64,000 nt of DNA. Source: Thiomicrospira sp. XS5 (lineage in GTDB: Bacteria > Pseudomonadota > Gammaproteobacteria > Thiomicrospirales > Thiomicrospiraceae). A program made the translations under genes and the position numbers. Below, in pieces: positions 51,991 through 61,229 of this stretch (position 1 is its first letter; each line of letters begins with the position of its first letter). The notes beneath the pieces were generated by a model that was given only the letters and a program-made list of their open reading frames with translations, was not told the origin of the DNA and ran no database searches. The stretch is taken from NCBI RefSeq assembly GCF_001507555.1, contig NZ_LQBO01000001.1, positions 1,736,001-1,800,000 on the forward strand, in the 5' to 3' direction.

Positions 51991-52796
51991 ACCGACATCC
52001 ATTGCCATACAAAAAAGAACATCGGAACGGCCACCAATAAACTGTCAACACGGTCCAGCAACCCGCCGTGACCCGGCAATAACTGGCTGCTATCTTTTAA
52101 ATTGGCTTGCCGCTTCAATAAACTTTCGAACAAATCCCCAAAAATCGAGAACAAAGCCACACCAGAAAACACAACAGCCACGGCCAGGTAAGAGTCACTC
52201 AGATCGGGCTGCAACCAGTTTAAACCGACAACGGCGATCACAAACGCCAATAAGGCCCCGCCGTAAACGCCTTCCCAAGTTTTCCCCGGACTGACGTGCA
52301 CGGCCAGCTTGCGACGCCCGAAGCGTCGCCCAGCAAAATAAGCCCCGGTATCAATGGCCCAAACCACAAACAAACTCAACAGCAATATCGCCGGAGACAG
52401 CATCGATAAAAACACCATCAAAATGCTGGCGAAGTTGGCCAAGATGAGCACACCTAATACCAAAATCATCACGTTTGATTTAAGCAGATATTGCCCGGCG
52501 GTCCATTGATAAATCATGACCATTGTCGCCATTACCGCCATGATCACCAACGTTAGCCACAGCCACAATAACGAACTGTCAACGACATACAACCCCCACG
52601 CCGCCAGCGCAACGATCACCCCATATAAAATCCGCGAAAACGGTCGCTCAACTCGAGCAAACCCCGACCACTCCCAGCCACATAAAAACGTTGCGGCCAA
52701 GATGAAAAATGCCCAGACCTGGTCATTTGCAAAGAAAAGCAACCCACCCACCAATAAGAATAATAAGGTCGCGGTAATCACTCGCTGCATCAACAT
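51987..52796 (-). CDS. cdsA: Phosphatidate cytidylyltransferase
   Basis: The 269-residue protein is hydrophobic with about eight helices and the CdsA signature near the C-terminus: SLLKRQANLKDSSQLLPGHGGLLDRVDS. It makes CDP-diacylglycerol from phosphatidate and CTP, the precursor of all phospholipids. The ATG at 52796 has AGGTGA 8 bases before it; an alternative ATG at 52790 overlaps the uppS stop as TGATG. Confidence 0.96.
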   Translation of the reverse strand: MLMQRVITATLLFLLVGGLLFFANDQVWAFFILAATFLCGWEWSGFARVERPFSRILYGVIVALAAWGLYVVDSSLLWLWLTLVIMAVMATMVMIYQWTAGQYLLKSNVMILVLGVLILANFASILMVFLSMLSPAILLLSLFVVWAIDTGAYFAGRRFGRRKLAVHVSPGKTWEGVYGGALLAFVIAVVGLNWLQPDLSDSYLAVAVVFSGVALFSIFGDLFESLLKRQANLKDSSQLLPGHGGLLDRVDSLLVAVPMFFFVWQWMSV

Positions 52797-53527
52797 GATG
52801 AGGTCACCTGCTCGCTGGTTTTACCGAAACGGCGTTCACGGTTTTGAAAGGACGTCACCGCTTGATCAATGGAGTTTTCATTAAAATCCGGCCAGAGCTC
52901 ATCGGAAAAATACAACTCGGCATAAGCCATTTGCCAAATCAAAAAATTACTGACGCGCTGCTCACCACCGGTACGAATCAACAAATCCGGTGTGGCCTGA
53001 TCGGCCAGACACACATACTGCGATAAATCCGCCTCCGTTAAGTCGGCGACGGATTGTTCAGGATGGGCTGTTTGCCAAGCTTTTACCGCCTGTATAATGT
53101 CCCAGCGCCCGCCGTAATTGGCGGCAATATTCAAGGTCAAAGCCGTATTGTCGGCCGTCAACGCTTCGGCTTTCTCAATGTGCGCTTGAATTTCATCACT
53201 GAACGCTGACCGATCACCCACGACCCGTAGGCGCACGTTATTTTCGTTCAACTTCGACACTTCTTTCTGCAACGCCATCAGAAACAAGCCCATCAACTTG
53301 TTCACTTCTTCTTCCGGCCGTTTCCAGTTTTCCGTACTGAAAGCAAACAAGGTCAAGGATTCCACCCCAATTTCTCCGCAACGTTTCACGACGCGCTTGA
53401 CCGCATTAACACCCTTTTGGTGCCCCACAAAGCGTGGCAAAAAGCGCTGCTTCGCCCAGCGGCCATTCCCATCCATAATGATGGCGATGTGTTTCGGAAT
53501 TGCAGGATTGGGCGGGTGTTGACTCAA
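52790..53527 (-). CDS. uppS: Undecaprenyl pyrophosphate synthase
   Basis: The 245-residue cis-prenyltransferase has IIMDGNGRWAKQR with the catalytic Asp, AFSTENWKRP and LLIRTGGEQRVSNFLIWQMAYAEL. It extends farnesyl diphosphate to C55, the lipid carrier for peptidoglycan and O-antigen. A hairpin upstream separates it from frr. Confidence 0.97.
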   Translation of the reverse strand: MSQHPPNPAIPKHIAIIMDGNGRWAKQRFLPRFVGHQKGVNAVKRVVKRCGEIGVESLTLFAFSTENWKRPEEEVNKLMGLFLMALQKEVSKLNENNVRLRVVGDRSAFSDEIQAHIEKAEALTADNTALTLNIAANYGGRWDIIQAVKAWQTAHPEQSVADLTEADLSQYVCLADQATPDLLIRTGGEQRVSNFLIWQMAYAELYFSDELWPDFNENSIDQAVTSFQNRERRFGKTSEQVTSSC

Positions 53528-53558
53528 AAGTATTCCTAGTCAGGTTGATGGTTTAAAC

Positions 53559-53595
53559 AAAAACGGCCTCTCAAGGCGTATGCCAAGACAGGCCG
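53559..53595 (-). terminator. Terminator hairpin between frr and uppS
   Basis: CGGCCT/AGGCCG stem with an inner GGC-ATAC-GCC pairing; on the minus strand it is followed by TTTTTG. uppS may therefore need its own start or read-through. Confidence 0.6.
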
Positions 53596-53645
53596 CTGTT
53601 GACAATTAACGAGTAATTATGCCGTAAATGCGAAAGAATTTCAGC

Positions 53646-54203
53646 TTAAATTTCCATCAAGCTGTCTTCTTTTTCCGTCAACATTTTGTCAATTTCCGCT
53701 ACATGCGCATCGGTTGCTTTCTGAATGCGATCTTCCGCTTGGCGCAACTCATCATCGGTAATTTCTTTATCCTTATTCAAGTTTTTGAAATCCGCATTGG
53801 CGTCACGACGAATATTACGAACGGCCACTTTCGCCTGCTCGGCTTCGGCACGTGCCATTTTGATAAACTCTTTGCGTCGCTCTTCCGTTAAAGGCGGCAT
53901 TGGAATGCGCATCATATTACCGTTGGTGACCGGATTAATCCCCAAATCGGAGGTCATGATCGCTTTTTCGACCACCGCTACCATAGCCTGCTCCCAAGGT
54001 TGAACAGTTAAGGTACGAGCGTCCTCAACATTCACATTCGCCACTTGGCTCACCGGTACATCCGAACCGTAATAATCCACTTTAATCGAATCCAGAATAC
54101 TTGGATGAGCTCGCCCGGTACGAATCTTGGCAAAATTACTTTCCAGATTCTCGACAGATTTCTGCATCCTTTCATTTGCATCATCAAAAATTTCATTCAA
54201 CAT
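53646..54203 (-). CDS. frr: Ribosome recycling factor
   Basis: The 185-residue protein matches RRF in length with [17 protein letters not shown] and [14 protein letters not shown]-like segments. With EF-G it splits post-termination ribosomes. It follows pyrH by 33 bases, as in E. coli. Confidence 0.97.
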   Translation of the reverse strand: MLNEIFDDANERMQKSVENLESNFAKIRTGRAHPSILDSIKVDYYGSDVPVSQVANVNVEDARTLTVQPWEQAMVAVVEKAIMTSDLGINPVTNGNMMRIPMPPLTEERRKEFIKMARAEAEQAKVAVRNIRRDANADFKNLNKDKEITDDELRQAEDRIQKATDAHVAEIDKMLTEKEDSLMEI

Positions 54204-54236
54204 TTCTTATTTTCTCCTTTGAACCCAAGCTTGAAG

Positions 54237-54947
54237 TCAATGCACCAATGTGCCTTCGTCTTCACCTTTGACAATTCGAATCACCGCGTCCTTTTTAAAC
54301 ATATCAAATACGCGGACCGGCATTTTATGATCACGACACAACACAAAAGCGGTCATATCCATAACCTGTAGGTTTTTTTGAATCACATCATCGTAACTTA
54401 ATTCAGTTAAACGCTCCGCCGTTGAATCCTTCGCCGGATCGGCCGTGTAAATTCCATCCACTTTAGTGGCCTTTAAAACAATATCGGCATCAATTTCGAT
54501 GCCACGCAACGCAGCCGCCGTATCGGTTGTAAAGAAAGGGCTCCCGGTTCCAGCGGCAAAAATGGCTACTTGCCCCTCCGCCATGCCTTTTTTGACGTGA
54601 TTGGCATTAAAGCCGTGGGAAACACCTTCAATCCCCATGGCCGAGTAAATCACCGATGGCATTCCCATATCTTCAATCACATCACGCAAGGCCAGTGCAT
54701 TAATGACTGTCGCCATCATGCCCATCTGATCGCCGGTGGTACGCTGAATCCCCGACCCCATGATTTGAGCGCCACGAAAGATGTTTCCACCACCGACCAC
54801 CAGGCCAACTTCAACGCCCAGCTCGCGCAACGCCCTTACTTCTGAGACCACTTGGCGCAATGTTTGCGCATCCAGGCCGAATTGGCCGTCGCCCATCAAG
54901 GCCTCTCCACTGAACTTTAACAGCACTCGTTCATATTTCAATGACAT
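54237..54947 (-). CDS. pyrH: UMP kinase
   Basis: The 236-residue amino-acid-kinase-fold protein has LLKFSGEALMGD, VVGGGNIFRG and TGSPFFTTDTAAALR. It phosphorylates UMP with GTP activation. A TATAAT sits about 70 bases upstream after the tsf terminators, so pyrH probably has its own promoter. Confidence 0.97.
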   Translation of the reverse strand: MSLKYERVLLKFSGEALMGDGQFGLDAQTLRQVVSEVRALRELGVEVGLVVGGGNIFRGAQIMGSGIQRTTGDQMGMMATVINALALRDVIEDMGMPSVIYSAMGIEGVSHGFNANHVKKGMAEGQVAIFAAGTGSPFFTTDTAAALRGIEIDADIVLKATKVDGIYTADPAKDSTAERLTELSYDDVIQKNLQVMDMTAFVLCRDHKMPVRVFDMFKKDAVIRIVKGEDEGTLVH

Positions 54948-55017
54948 GACTCACCTTAAACCATCTTGAATTATTTATCTGCAAACCGTTTTGAAATGCA
55001 TTTTTGGAATGGAAAGC

Positions 55018-55023
55018 ATTATA
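55018..55023 (-). promoter_or_regulatory. -10 element for pyrH-frr
   Basis: TATAAT on the minus strand between the tsf terminators and the pyrH ATG; no strong -35. Confidence 0.45.
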
Positions 55024-55061
55024 AAATGACTTTCAAAACAAATCGCGGAAAAAAGTTAAAA

Positions 55062-55099
55062 AAAAGCCATGATAAACAAACTTGCTTATCATGGCTTTT
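55062..55099 (-). terminator. Strong terminator after tsf
   Basis: A 14-bp stem (AAAAGCCATGATAA with its complement, loop of 10) and T8 on the minus strand. It is the strongest hairpin in the window. Confidence 0.9.
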
Positions 55100-55103
55100 C
55101 ATC

Positions 55104-55138
55104 AAAAGGCGCGGCCGACATTTGTCGGCAACGCTTTT
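55104..55138 (-). terminator. Second hairpin after tsf
   Basis: GCCGAC-AAAT-GTCGGC with outer AAAAGCG/CGC pairing and TTTT. Directly before the strong terminator on the minus strand, giving a tandem pair. Confidence 0.6.
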
Positions 55139-55164
55139 TCAGCTCCATGAAACCGGAAACTGAA

Positions 55165-56049
55165 TTAACCTTTTACCGCTGCAGCGGCCGCCGCAACTTC
55201 GTCTGCAAAGTTGGTTTCTTCAATTTCAATCCCTTCACCGACTTCCAAACGAACAAAGTTCGAAACAGAAGCATCAGACGCTTTCAAAAGCTTCTCAACC
55301 GTTTGATCCGGGTCTTTCACGAACGCTTGTCCTAGCAAAGTGATCTCTTGAAGATACTTACGCATACGACCTTCAATCATTTTTTCAATGATTTCAGCTG
55401 GCTTACCGGAATCCTGAGCTTGTTCAATTTGGAACTTACGTTCTTTTTCCAACACCTCGGCATCCACATCGTCGGCCGAAATAGCTGCTGGGTTTGCGGC
55501 CGCAATGTGCATTGCAACGTCACGCGTCAAGGCTTCGTCACCACCATTCATAGCCACTACAACACCGATCTTCTCACCGTGTTGATATTGACCAATAGAA
55601 CCATTTGATTCAATCAATTCAATACGACGAACCGCCATGTTTTCACCGATCTTACCGATCATTTCACGACGTTTTTCATCAATGGTCTGACCGTTCGCCA
55701 TTTTTTCATTCATTAAAGCGTCGATATCCATTTGACCGGTCGCTAGAACGATGGCTGCAATTTCATCCGCAAAGGCTTTAAAGTCGTCGCCTTTAGCCAC
55801 GAAATCTGTTTCACAGTTAACTTCAACGATCGCCGCTTTTTTCTGATCATCGGAAACCGCAATGGCAACAACACCTTCTGCCGCCGTACGACCGGCTTTT
55901 TTATCCGCACCGGCCATCCCTTTTTTGCGAAGAAACTCAACCGCTTCTTCCATGTTTCCGTCGGTTTCACCCAACGCTTTCTTACAATCCATCATCCCTG
56001 CGCCAGTCATTTCACGCAGTTCTTTTACCATAGATGCAGTAACAGCCAT
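55165..56049 (-). CDS. tsf: Elongation factor Ts
   Basis: The 294-residue protein opens VTASMVKELREMTGAGMMDCKKAL and has VEVNCETDFVA. It exchanges nucleotide on EF-Tu. It sits 99 bases after rpsB, with a hairpin between. Confidence 0.97.
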   Translation of the reverse strand: MAVTASMVKELREMTGAGMMDCKKALGETDGNMEEAVEFLRKKGMAGADKKAGRTAAEGVVAIAVSDDQKKAAIVEVNCETDFVAKGDDFKAFADEIAAIVLATGQMDIDALMNEKMANGQTIDEKRREMIGKIGENMAVRRIELIESNGSIGQYQHGEKIGVVVAMNGGDEALTRDVAMHIAAANPAAISADDVDAEVLEKERKFQIEQAQDSGKPAEIIEKMIEGRMRKYLQEITLLGQAFVKDPDQTVEKLLKASDASVSNFVRLEVGEGIEIEETNFADEVAAAAAAVKG

Positions 56050-56087
56050 TTTTTAGACCCCTAAAAATAAGTTGTAATCAATTTAAA

Positions 56088-56114
56088 AGGCCTGGAAAGA
56101 ATGACCAGGCCTGG
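56088..56114 (-). terminator. Hairpin between rpsB and tsf using palindrome copy 15
   Basis: AGGCCTGG (56088-56095) pairs with CCAGGCCT (56105-56112), 9-base loop; on the minus strand TTTTAAATT follows. The exact palindrome is 56105-56114, and the T-tract (TGTTTTTC) lies on its plus side. It may partly terminate rpsB transcripts before tsf. Confidence 0.6.
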
Positions 56115-56148
56115 TGTTTTTCAATGAACGCGAATCGGTTCGGATCGA

Positions 56149-56883
56149 TTAAGCTTCCGCTTTCTCTTCAACAAACTCGTCGCTTTCAGAAGCTGTGGTG
56201 ATAGACCCTTTACCTTCGTTAATCGCGTCCGCGACCGAAGAAAGGTATAGCGAAACCGCACGAACTGCGTCGTCGTTTCCAGGGATAACATAATCAACAC
56301 CGTTTGGATCATTATTTGTATCCACAACACCTACAACCGGAATACCTAGGTTCTTCGCTTCTTGAAGCGCAATTTTTTCATTCCCAGTATCGATTACAAA
56401 AATCGCATCCGGCATCGCACGCATATCTTTGATACCGCCCAAAGACAATTCCAACTTATCTTTTTGACGGGAGCGCATCAACGCTTCTTTTTTGGTGATT
56501 TTATCAAAGGTACCGTCTTGCTCTTGAGTCTCAAGGTCTTTCAGGTTTTTGATGGATTGCTTGATGGTTTTAAAGTTGGTCAACATACCACCCAACCAAC
56601 GGTGATTCACGTAAGGCATTCCGCAACGCTTCGCTTCTTCCGCAACCAGGTCACCCGCCGCGCGTTTAGTACCAACAAACAAGACAGTACCTTTGTTTGC
56701 AGCAATACCGCCTAGGAAATTCAACGCATCGTTGAACATCGGTAAGGTTTTTTCCAGGTTGATGATGTGAATCTTGTTGCGAGCACCGAAAATGTACTCA
56801 CCCATTTTAGGGTTCCAATAACGTGTTTGGTGTCCGAAGTGAACACCCGCTTCCAGCATTTGGCGCATAGTGACTTTAGCCAT
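56149..56883 (-). CDS. rpsB: 30S ribosomal protein S2
   Basis: The 244-residue protein has [40 protein letters not shown] and [13 protein letters not shown]. It stabilises the 30S head and binds S1. The ATG at 56883 follows AATGGAGAAA. A consensus promoter lies 170 bases upstream, leaving a long leader that could hold S2 autoregulation as in E. coli. Confidence 0.97.
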   Translation of the reverse strand: MAKVTMRQMLEAGVHFGHQTRYWNPKMGEYIFGARNKIHIINLEKTLPMFNDALNFLGGIAANKGTVLFVGTKRAAGDLVAEEAKRCGMPYVNHRWLGGMLTNFKTIKQSIKNLKDLETQEQDGTFDKITKKEALMRSRQKDKLELSLGGIKDMRAMPDAIFVIDTGNEKIALQEAKNLGIPVVGVVDTNNDPNGVDYVIPGNDDAVRAVSLYLSSVADAINEGKGSITTASESDEFVEEKAEA

Positions 56884-57040
56884 GATTTTCTCCATTTTGG
56901 GTTAAGCCTCCGCCTGCCCATCAAACGAACTGTTTCGCATTGGCGACATTTAAGATAGAATCGCTCAAAACAAGGAAACAGCACCCCGTTTGATGTCTCG
57001 GCAGGCGTGTGGTTTTTCTGTTAAAATACCTTTATTCGAA

Positions 57041-57077
57041 AAGGCGGCGCATTTATACCATGACGCCGCTTTTTTTT
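57041..57077 (+). terminator. Plus-strand intrinsic terminator ahead of map
   Basis: GCGGCG (57044-57049) pairs with CGCCGC (57064-57069), loop of 14, and T8 follows. A possible extended -10 (TGTTAAAAT) ends at 57027, so transcripts from it would meet the terminator before map. Confidence 0.6.
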
Positions 57078-57080
57078 CAA
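57052..57080 (-). promoter_or_regulatory. Sigma-70 promoter for rpsB-tsf
   Basis: Minus strand TTGAAA (57075-57080), exactly 17 bases, TATAAA (57052-57057). The bases after the -10 are GC-rich (TGCGCCGCC), typical of stringently controlled promoters. It is embedded in the inverted repeat 57044-57069. Confidence 0.7.
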
Positions 57081-57118
57081 TCTTTTTCGATCAAAATAAC
57101 TTACATTCTGGAAGCTCG

Positions 57119-57925
57119 ATGGCCATTAAAATCAAAACCGAACAAGAACTTGAAAAACTACGCGTTGCCGGCAAACTAGCGGCCGATGTACTCGTCATGA
57201 TTGAGCCTTATGTCAAGCCCGGCGTCTCGACTGGAGAACTGAATGACATTATGGCGAAATACATGACCGAGGTTCAAGGAACGGTTTCAGCCACACTGGG
57301 CTATCACGGGTTTCCGTCAGAAAGCTGCATTTCCATTAATGATGTCGTCTGCCACGGCATTCCGGATCACGACAAGAAACTGAAAAACGGCGACATCGTC
57401 AATATCGACGTCACGGTGATCAAAGATGGTTACCACGGTGACAACAGCATGATGTACGAAGTCGGTCAGGTAAAACCTTTTGCGCACCGTTTATGTCGCG
57501 TCGCTCACGAATGCATGTGGCTGGGCATCCAAGCCGTCAAACCCGGCGCGACCTTATACGACATTGCAGAAGCCATTGAAACCCACGCGCACAACAACCA
57601 CTTCTCCGTGGTGAAAGAATATTGTGGACACGGCATCGGCGCCGAATTCCACGAAGAACCGCAAGTTGTACATTACACACAACCGGAGTTAAAAGACATT
57701 GTTCTGCAACCGGGCATGGTCTTCACCATTGAACCGATGATTAACCAGGGCAAAGCCAATGTTAAAACGCTTGGCCCCAACAAAAAACACCCGGGAAACA
57801 CCATTTTCCCAGTCAAAACCGCTGACCGAAAGCTTTCCGCACAATGGGAGCACATGTTGGCCGTCACCGACGATGGTTACGAAATCTTGACGCTACGCCC
57901 CGGCGAAGAACCCGTCTTACCTTAA
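57119..57925 (+). CDS. map: Methionine aminopeptidase, type I
   Basis: The 268-residue protein has all metal ligands (Asp in VNIDVTV and YHGDNS, His in GHGIGAEFHE, Glu in FTIEPM and AQWEHM) and HGFPSESCIS. It trims the initiator Met. The ATG at 57119 follows GGAAG by 4 bases; the frame extends further upstream but without homology. It is divergent from rpsB, the usual arrangement. Confidence 0.96.
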   Translation: MAIKIKTEQELEKLRVAGKLAADVLVMIEPYVKPGVSTGELNDIMAKYMTEVQGTVSATLGYHGFPSESCISINDVVCHGIPDHDKKLKNGDIVNIDVTVIKDGYHGDNSMMYEVGQVKPFAHRLCRVAHECMWLGIQAVKPGATLYDIAEAIETHAHNNHFSVVKEYCGHGIGAEFHEEPQVVHYTQPELKDIVLQPGMVFTIEPMINQGKANVKTLGPNKKHPGNTIFPVKTADRKLSAQWEHMLAVTDDGYEILTLRPGEEPVLP

Positions 57926-57980
57926 ACGCAAGATGCCTCGCCGACCTTTTTGATTTGATTGAACCATCAAAGGATATCGC

Positions 57981-60665
57981 ATGCCGAGTGATAAACCGAC
58001 CACCGACACGCCAGCTCATGAACACAACGACGAAAGCTCGATTCCCAACTTCATCTATCAGCTGACACATGAAGGACGCAATCAATCCTTGAGCGCCGGC
58101 AAAAACCTGCTCAAGGAATTCAATGAACAACAGTTCGTCAAATTCGATCAAGATCGCTCCATTGAAGCGCTGATCAAAGAACGCACGTCCTTCATCGATC
58201 AATTACTCAAAAAAATTTGGCAACACTACTTTCCAAAAGACGGCGACCACCACTTGACGCTCATTGCCGTTGGGGGCTATGGCCGTGGCGAACTGCAACC
58301 TTATTCGGATATCGACCTGCTGATTCTCGGCGAATCTTACGAAGCACAACAACAAACCATTATCGAATTCATCACTTATTTGTGGGATCTCGGGTTTGAA
58401 GTCGGCCATGCCGTTCGCAATTTGGAAGAATGCATTGAATCGGGCAAGGAAAATGTCTCCACCGCCACCAATTTGCTTGAAGCCCGCTGGCTATCAGGTG
58501 ATTACGAGCAATTCACCGCTTTGCAAAATCTCTTCAACTTGAAAACCTTCTGGCCCAGCCAAGAGTTTTTTGAAGCCAAACAGGAAGAGCAATCTCGCCG
58601 CCACAAACGCTATCACAACACCCTCTACCAACTGGAACCCAACGTCAAGGAAAGTCCAGGCGGCTTACGGGACATTCAAACCATTCTTTGGGTTGCCAAG
58701 CGCCATTTTGGGGCCAGTTCCCTACAGGAATTGATGCAACATAACTTCATTACCCAGCATGAGTTTCAGGAAATACAGGCGGCCTACTTATACCTCAACC
58801 GAATTCGGTTTGCCCTGCACCGCTTAAAAAAACGCCATGAAGACCGCTTACTCTTCGATAACCAGCAACAATTGGCAGAAAAGCTCTATCCAAACCTGTC
58901 TCACGAAGACGGCGTCAAGGCGGTTGAAGCCTTTATGAAGCCTTATTACCAGAACGTCCACATCGTGGCACGTCTAAATGAAATCCTGCTGCAACACTTC
59001 AAAGAAGATATTTTTCGCACCAGTGAAGACCACATTGAACAGATTAACCCCCGTTTCCGCATCGTCAATAACTATCTCGACGTCGCCAAAACCAACCTGT
59101 TCAATAAAAACCCCACAGCGCTACTGGAAGTTTTCATTATCATTGAAAACTACCAGCACCTGATTCAGGGCATCCGGTCGCGGACCATTCGCTTGATCCG
59201 CAATAACCTGCATTTGATCGACGACCAGTTCCGTTCCGATCCGATCAACAAAGCCCTGTTCATTGAAATTTTCCGTCAACCCAAAGGCGTCAATGCCGCC
59301 GTCAAACGCATGTATGCTTACGGCATATTAAGCGCGTATTTGCCCAGCTTTAAAAAGATTTCCGGCTTAATGCAGTTTAATATCTTTCACGCCTACACCG
59401 TTGATGAACATACCATTTTGGTCATTCGCAACTTGCGCCGCTTCTTCATCAACCAATACGCGTATGAATTCCCGACGGCGCACCAAGTGGCCAAACAATT
59501 GTGCAAACCGGAAATTCTGTTGCTGGCCGGACTGTTCCACGACATCGCCAAGGGCTGTAATGGCGCACACGAAAAACTCGGCGCTGTCGACGCCAAAGAA
59601 TTCAGCTTCAAACACAACCTGAATAAAAACGATACCGAACTCTTGAGCTGGCTGGTGTTGCGCCACCTGGATTTCTCCTATGTGGCTCAGAAAAAAGATT
59701 TGTCCGATCCGGAAGTCATCGCCCAATTTGCCGAGAAAGTCGGTACACAGGAACGACTGGATTACCTCTACCTTCTGACCTTGGCGGATGTCCGCTCCAC
59801 ATCGGACGACGTCTGGAACGACTGGAAAAACCAGCTTTTCCTACAGCTTTACCACAACACCACTCAAGCGTTGGATGCCACCTCCACCCAGCCGAGAGAC
59901 CGCGCCAAACAAGCGATTTTCAACAAGGAAAAAGCCAGCGACATCCTAAAAGGCAAAGGACTGACACCACCGGAATTCCAAACCTTCTGGCAGTCTTTCG
60001 AGCAAACCGACTTCTTCAACCGCCAGAGTCCGGGTGAAATCGCACGAATTACCGCCTCACTGCATGATGAAAGCGAAGACGACATCAACATTCATTTGCA
60101 ACCCACCACGTCTCGCGGTGCCACGGAGCTGATTATTTACATGCACGACCGTGATTACCTGTTCGCGCAATTCACTCAGATTCTCGACAAACTCGGGCTC
60201 AACATTGTCGAAGCCAAAATTTATTCCGGCACCGACAACATGACCTTGGTCATTATCTACCTGTTGAACCACGAAAATTTATCGATCACCGACGAAATCA
60301 TTCTGGCGGAAATCGAAGACACATTGAAATATCAACTATTCTTGAAAATGGACAGCACACCGCAACCGCAGCCAGAGCCGCGGCGGACACGTGCCTTCCA
60401 CACGCCAACTGAAATTCATTTCCAGGAATTGAATGAAGAGTTGACCGAGTTGAGCATTACCACCAAAGACATTCCCGGTCTGCTGGCTCGCATTGGTCAG
60501 GCCTTCAAAAGCTGTCAGATTCGGGTACACGATGCCAAGATCAATACCGTGGGTGAAAAGGCGGAAGATGTCTTTATGATCAGCTCGACCAGCAATCATT
60601 CCATTCACTCCCATCATACGCAGGAAGCGTTGAAAACCGCTTTGCTGGATAATATCGAGCCTTAA
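57981..60665 (+). CDS. glnD: PII uridylyltransferase / uridylyl-removing enzyme
   Basis: The 894-residue protein has a nucleotidyltransferase domain with GGYGRGELQPYSDIDLLIL, a linker domain, the HD domain LAGLFHDIAKGCNGAHEK, and two ACT domains at the C-terminus (about 710 and 815). GlnD senses glutamine and modifies PII, controlling nitrogen metabolism. map-glnD-dap gene clustering is common. It ends at a double-palindrome hairpin. Confidence 0.97.
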   Translation: MPSDKPTTDTPAHEHNDESSIPNFIYQLTHEGRNQSLSAGKNLLKEFNEQQFVKFDQDRSIEALIKERTSFIDQLLKKIWQHYFPKDGDHHLTLIAVGGYGRGELQPYSDIDLLILGESYEAQQQTIIEFITYLWDLGFEVGHAVRNLEECIESGKENVSTATNLLEARWLSGDYEQFTALQNLFNLKTFWPSQEFFEAKQEEQSRRHKRYHNTLYQLEPNVKESPGGLRDIQTILWVAKRHFGASSLQELMQHNFITQHEFQEIQAAYLYLNRIRFALHRLKKRHEDRLLFDNQQQLAEKLYPNLSHEDGVKAVEAFMKPYYQNVHIVARLNEILLQHFKEDIFRTSEDHIEQINPRFRIVNNYLDVAKTNLFNKNPTALLEVFIIIENYQHLIQGIRSRTIRLIRNNLHLIDDQFRSDPINKALFIEIFRQPKGVNAAVKRMYAYGILSAYLPSFKKISGLMQFNIFHAYTVDEHTILVIRNLRRFFINQYAYEFPTAHQVAKQLCKPEILLLAGLFHDIAKGCNGAHEKLGAVDAKEFSFKHNLNKNDTELLSWLVLRHLDFSYVAQKKDLSDPEVIAQFAEKVGTQERLDYLYLLTLADVRSTSDDVWNDWKNQLFLQLYHNTTQALDATSTQPRDRAKQAIFNKEKASDILKGKGLTPPEFQTFWQSFEQTDFFNRQSPGEIARITASLHDESEDDINIHLQPTTSRGATELIIYMHDRDYLFAQFTQILDKLGLNIVEAKIYSGTDNMTLVIIYLLNHENLSITDEIILAEIEDTLKYQLFLKMDSTPQPQPEPRRTRAFHTPTEIHFQELNEELTELSITTKDIPGLLARIGQAFKSCQIRVHDAKINTVGEKAEDVFMISSTSNHSIHSHHTQEALKTALLDNIEP

Positions 60666-60692
60666 AACGGTCGATTCGTTTACAGTCTTTCA

Positions 60693-60730
60693 GCCAGGCC
60701 TGGCAAATTCCTATATTGACCAGGCCTGGT
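60693..60730. terminator. Hairpin from palindrome copies 16 and 17
   Basis: Two exact copies, 60694-60703 and 60720-60729, can pair as a 10-bp stem with a 16-base loop, followed by TGGTTTT on the plus strand. It lies between convergent glnD and the VOC gene and would end glnD. Flanks: CAAATTCC for copy 16 and TGGTTTTAC for copy 17. Confidence 0.7.
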
Positions 60731-60734
60731 GGTT

Positions 60735-61118
60735 TTACGCAGTCGAACGGACTTCAAACAACTCAAACGCATTATTATCCAAATCCTTGATAAACAAAGC
60801 CTTCCGACCAGAACGACTTCGGGTATAGGTCACGTTTCTTTCCTGTAGAAAAACTTCATAATCGGCCACCGAATCCACTCTTAACGCAAAGTGAAAATCC
60901 CGCCCGCCGTGCTCAGGACGTTCGGTATTTTCATTGGGATTCGGCAATTCCATGATGTGCAAACTCTGGCCGTTATATAAATCCAACCAATACCCCGGAA
61001 AGCCTAAACTCGGTCGTTCCAATACCGACAGCCCTAACAAGCCCTGATAAAAGTTCAAACTGGCTTCCGCATCCGAGACAATAATGCTGACGTGATCCAG
61101 CCCAATAACATTTGCCAT
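60735..61118 (-). CDS. VOC-family (glyoxalase/dioxygenase-like) protein
   Basis: The 127-residue protein has two beta-alpha-beta-beta-beta modules: LDHVSIIVSDAEASLNFYQGLLGL at the start and DFHFALRVDSVADYEVFL then IKDLDNNAFELFEV at the end. The metal ligands His (first strand), His and Glu (last) are plausible. The family includes glyoxalase I and dioxygenases; the substrate here is unknown. A TATTAT -10 may lie just upstream near 61155. Confidence 0.8.
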   Translation of the reverse strand: MANVIGLDHVSIIVSDAEASLNFYQGLLGLSVLERPSLGFPGYWLDLYNGQSLHIMELPNPNENTERPEHGGRDFHFALRVDSVADYEVFLQERNVTYTRSRSGRKALFIKDLDNNAFELFEVRSTA

Positions 61119-61162
61119 CCGCTCCTCTCCTGTAAAAATCTAAAAACACACTCGCATAATAC

Positions 61163-61190
61163 AAAAAACCCAGCGCACAGGCTGGGTTTC
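61163..61190 (-). terminator. Terminator after dapD
   Basis: AAACCCAGC/GCTGGGTTT, 9-bp stem, loop of 6, T6 on the minus strand. Confidence 0.85.
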
Positions 61191-61229
61191 ATTGTTTTAA
61201 ACAACCAAATTCGTTGTTATGAAGGCGGA

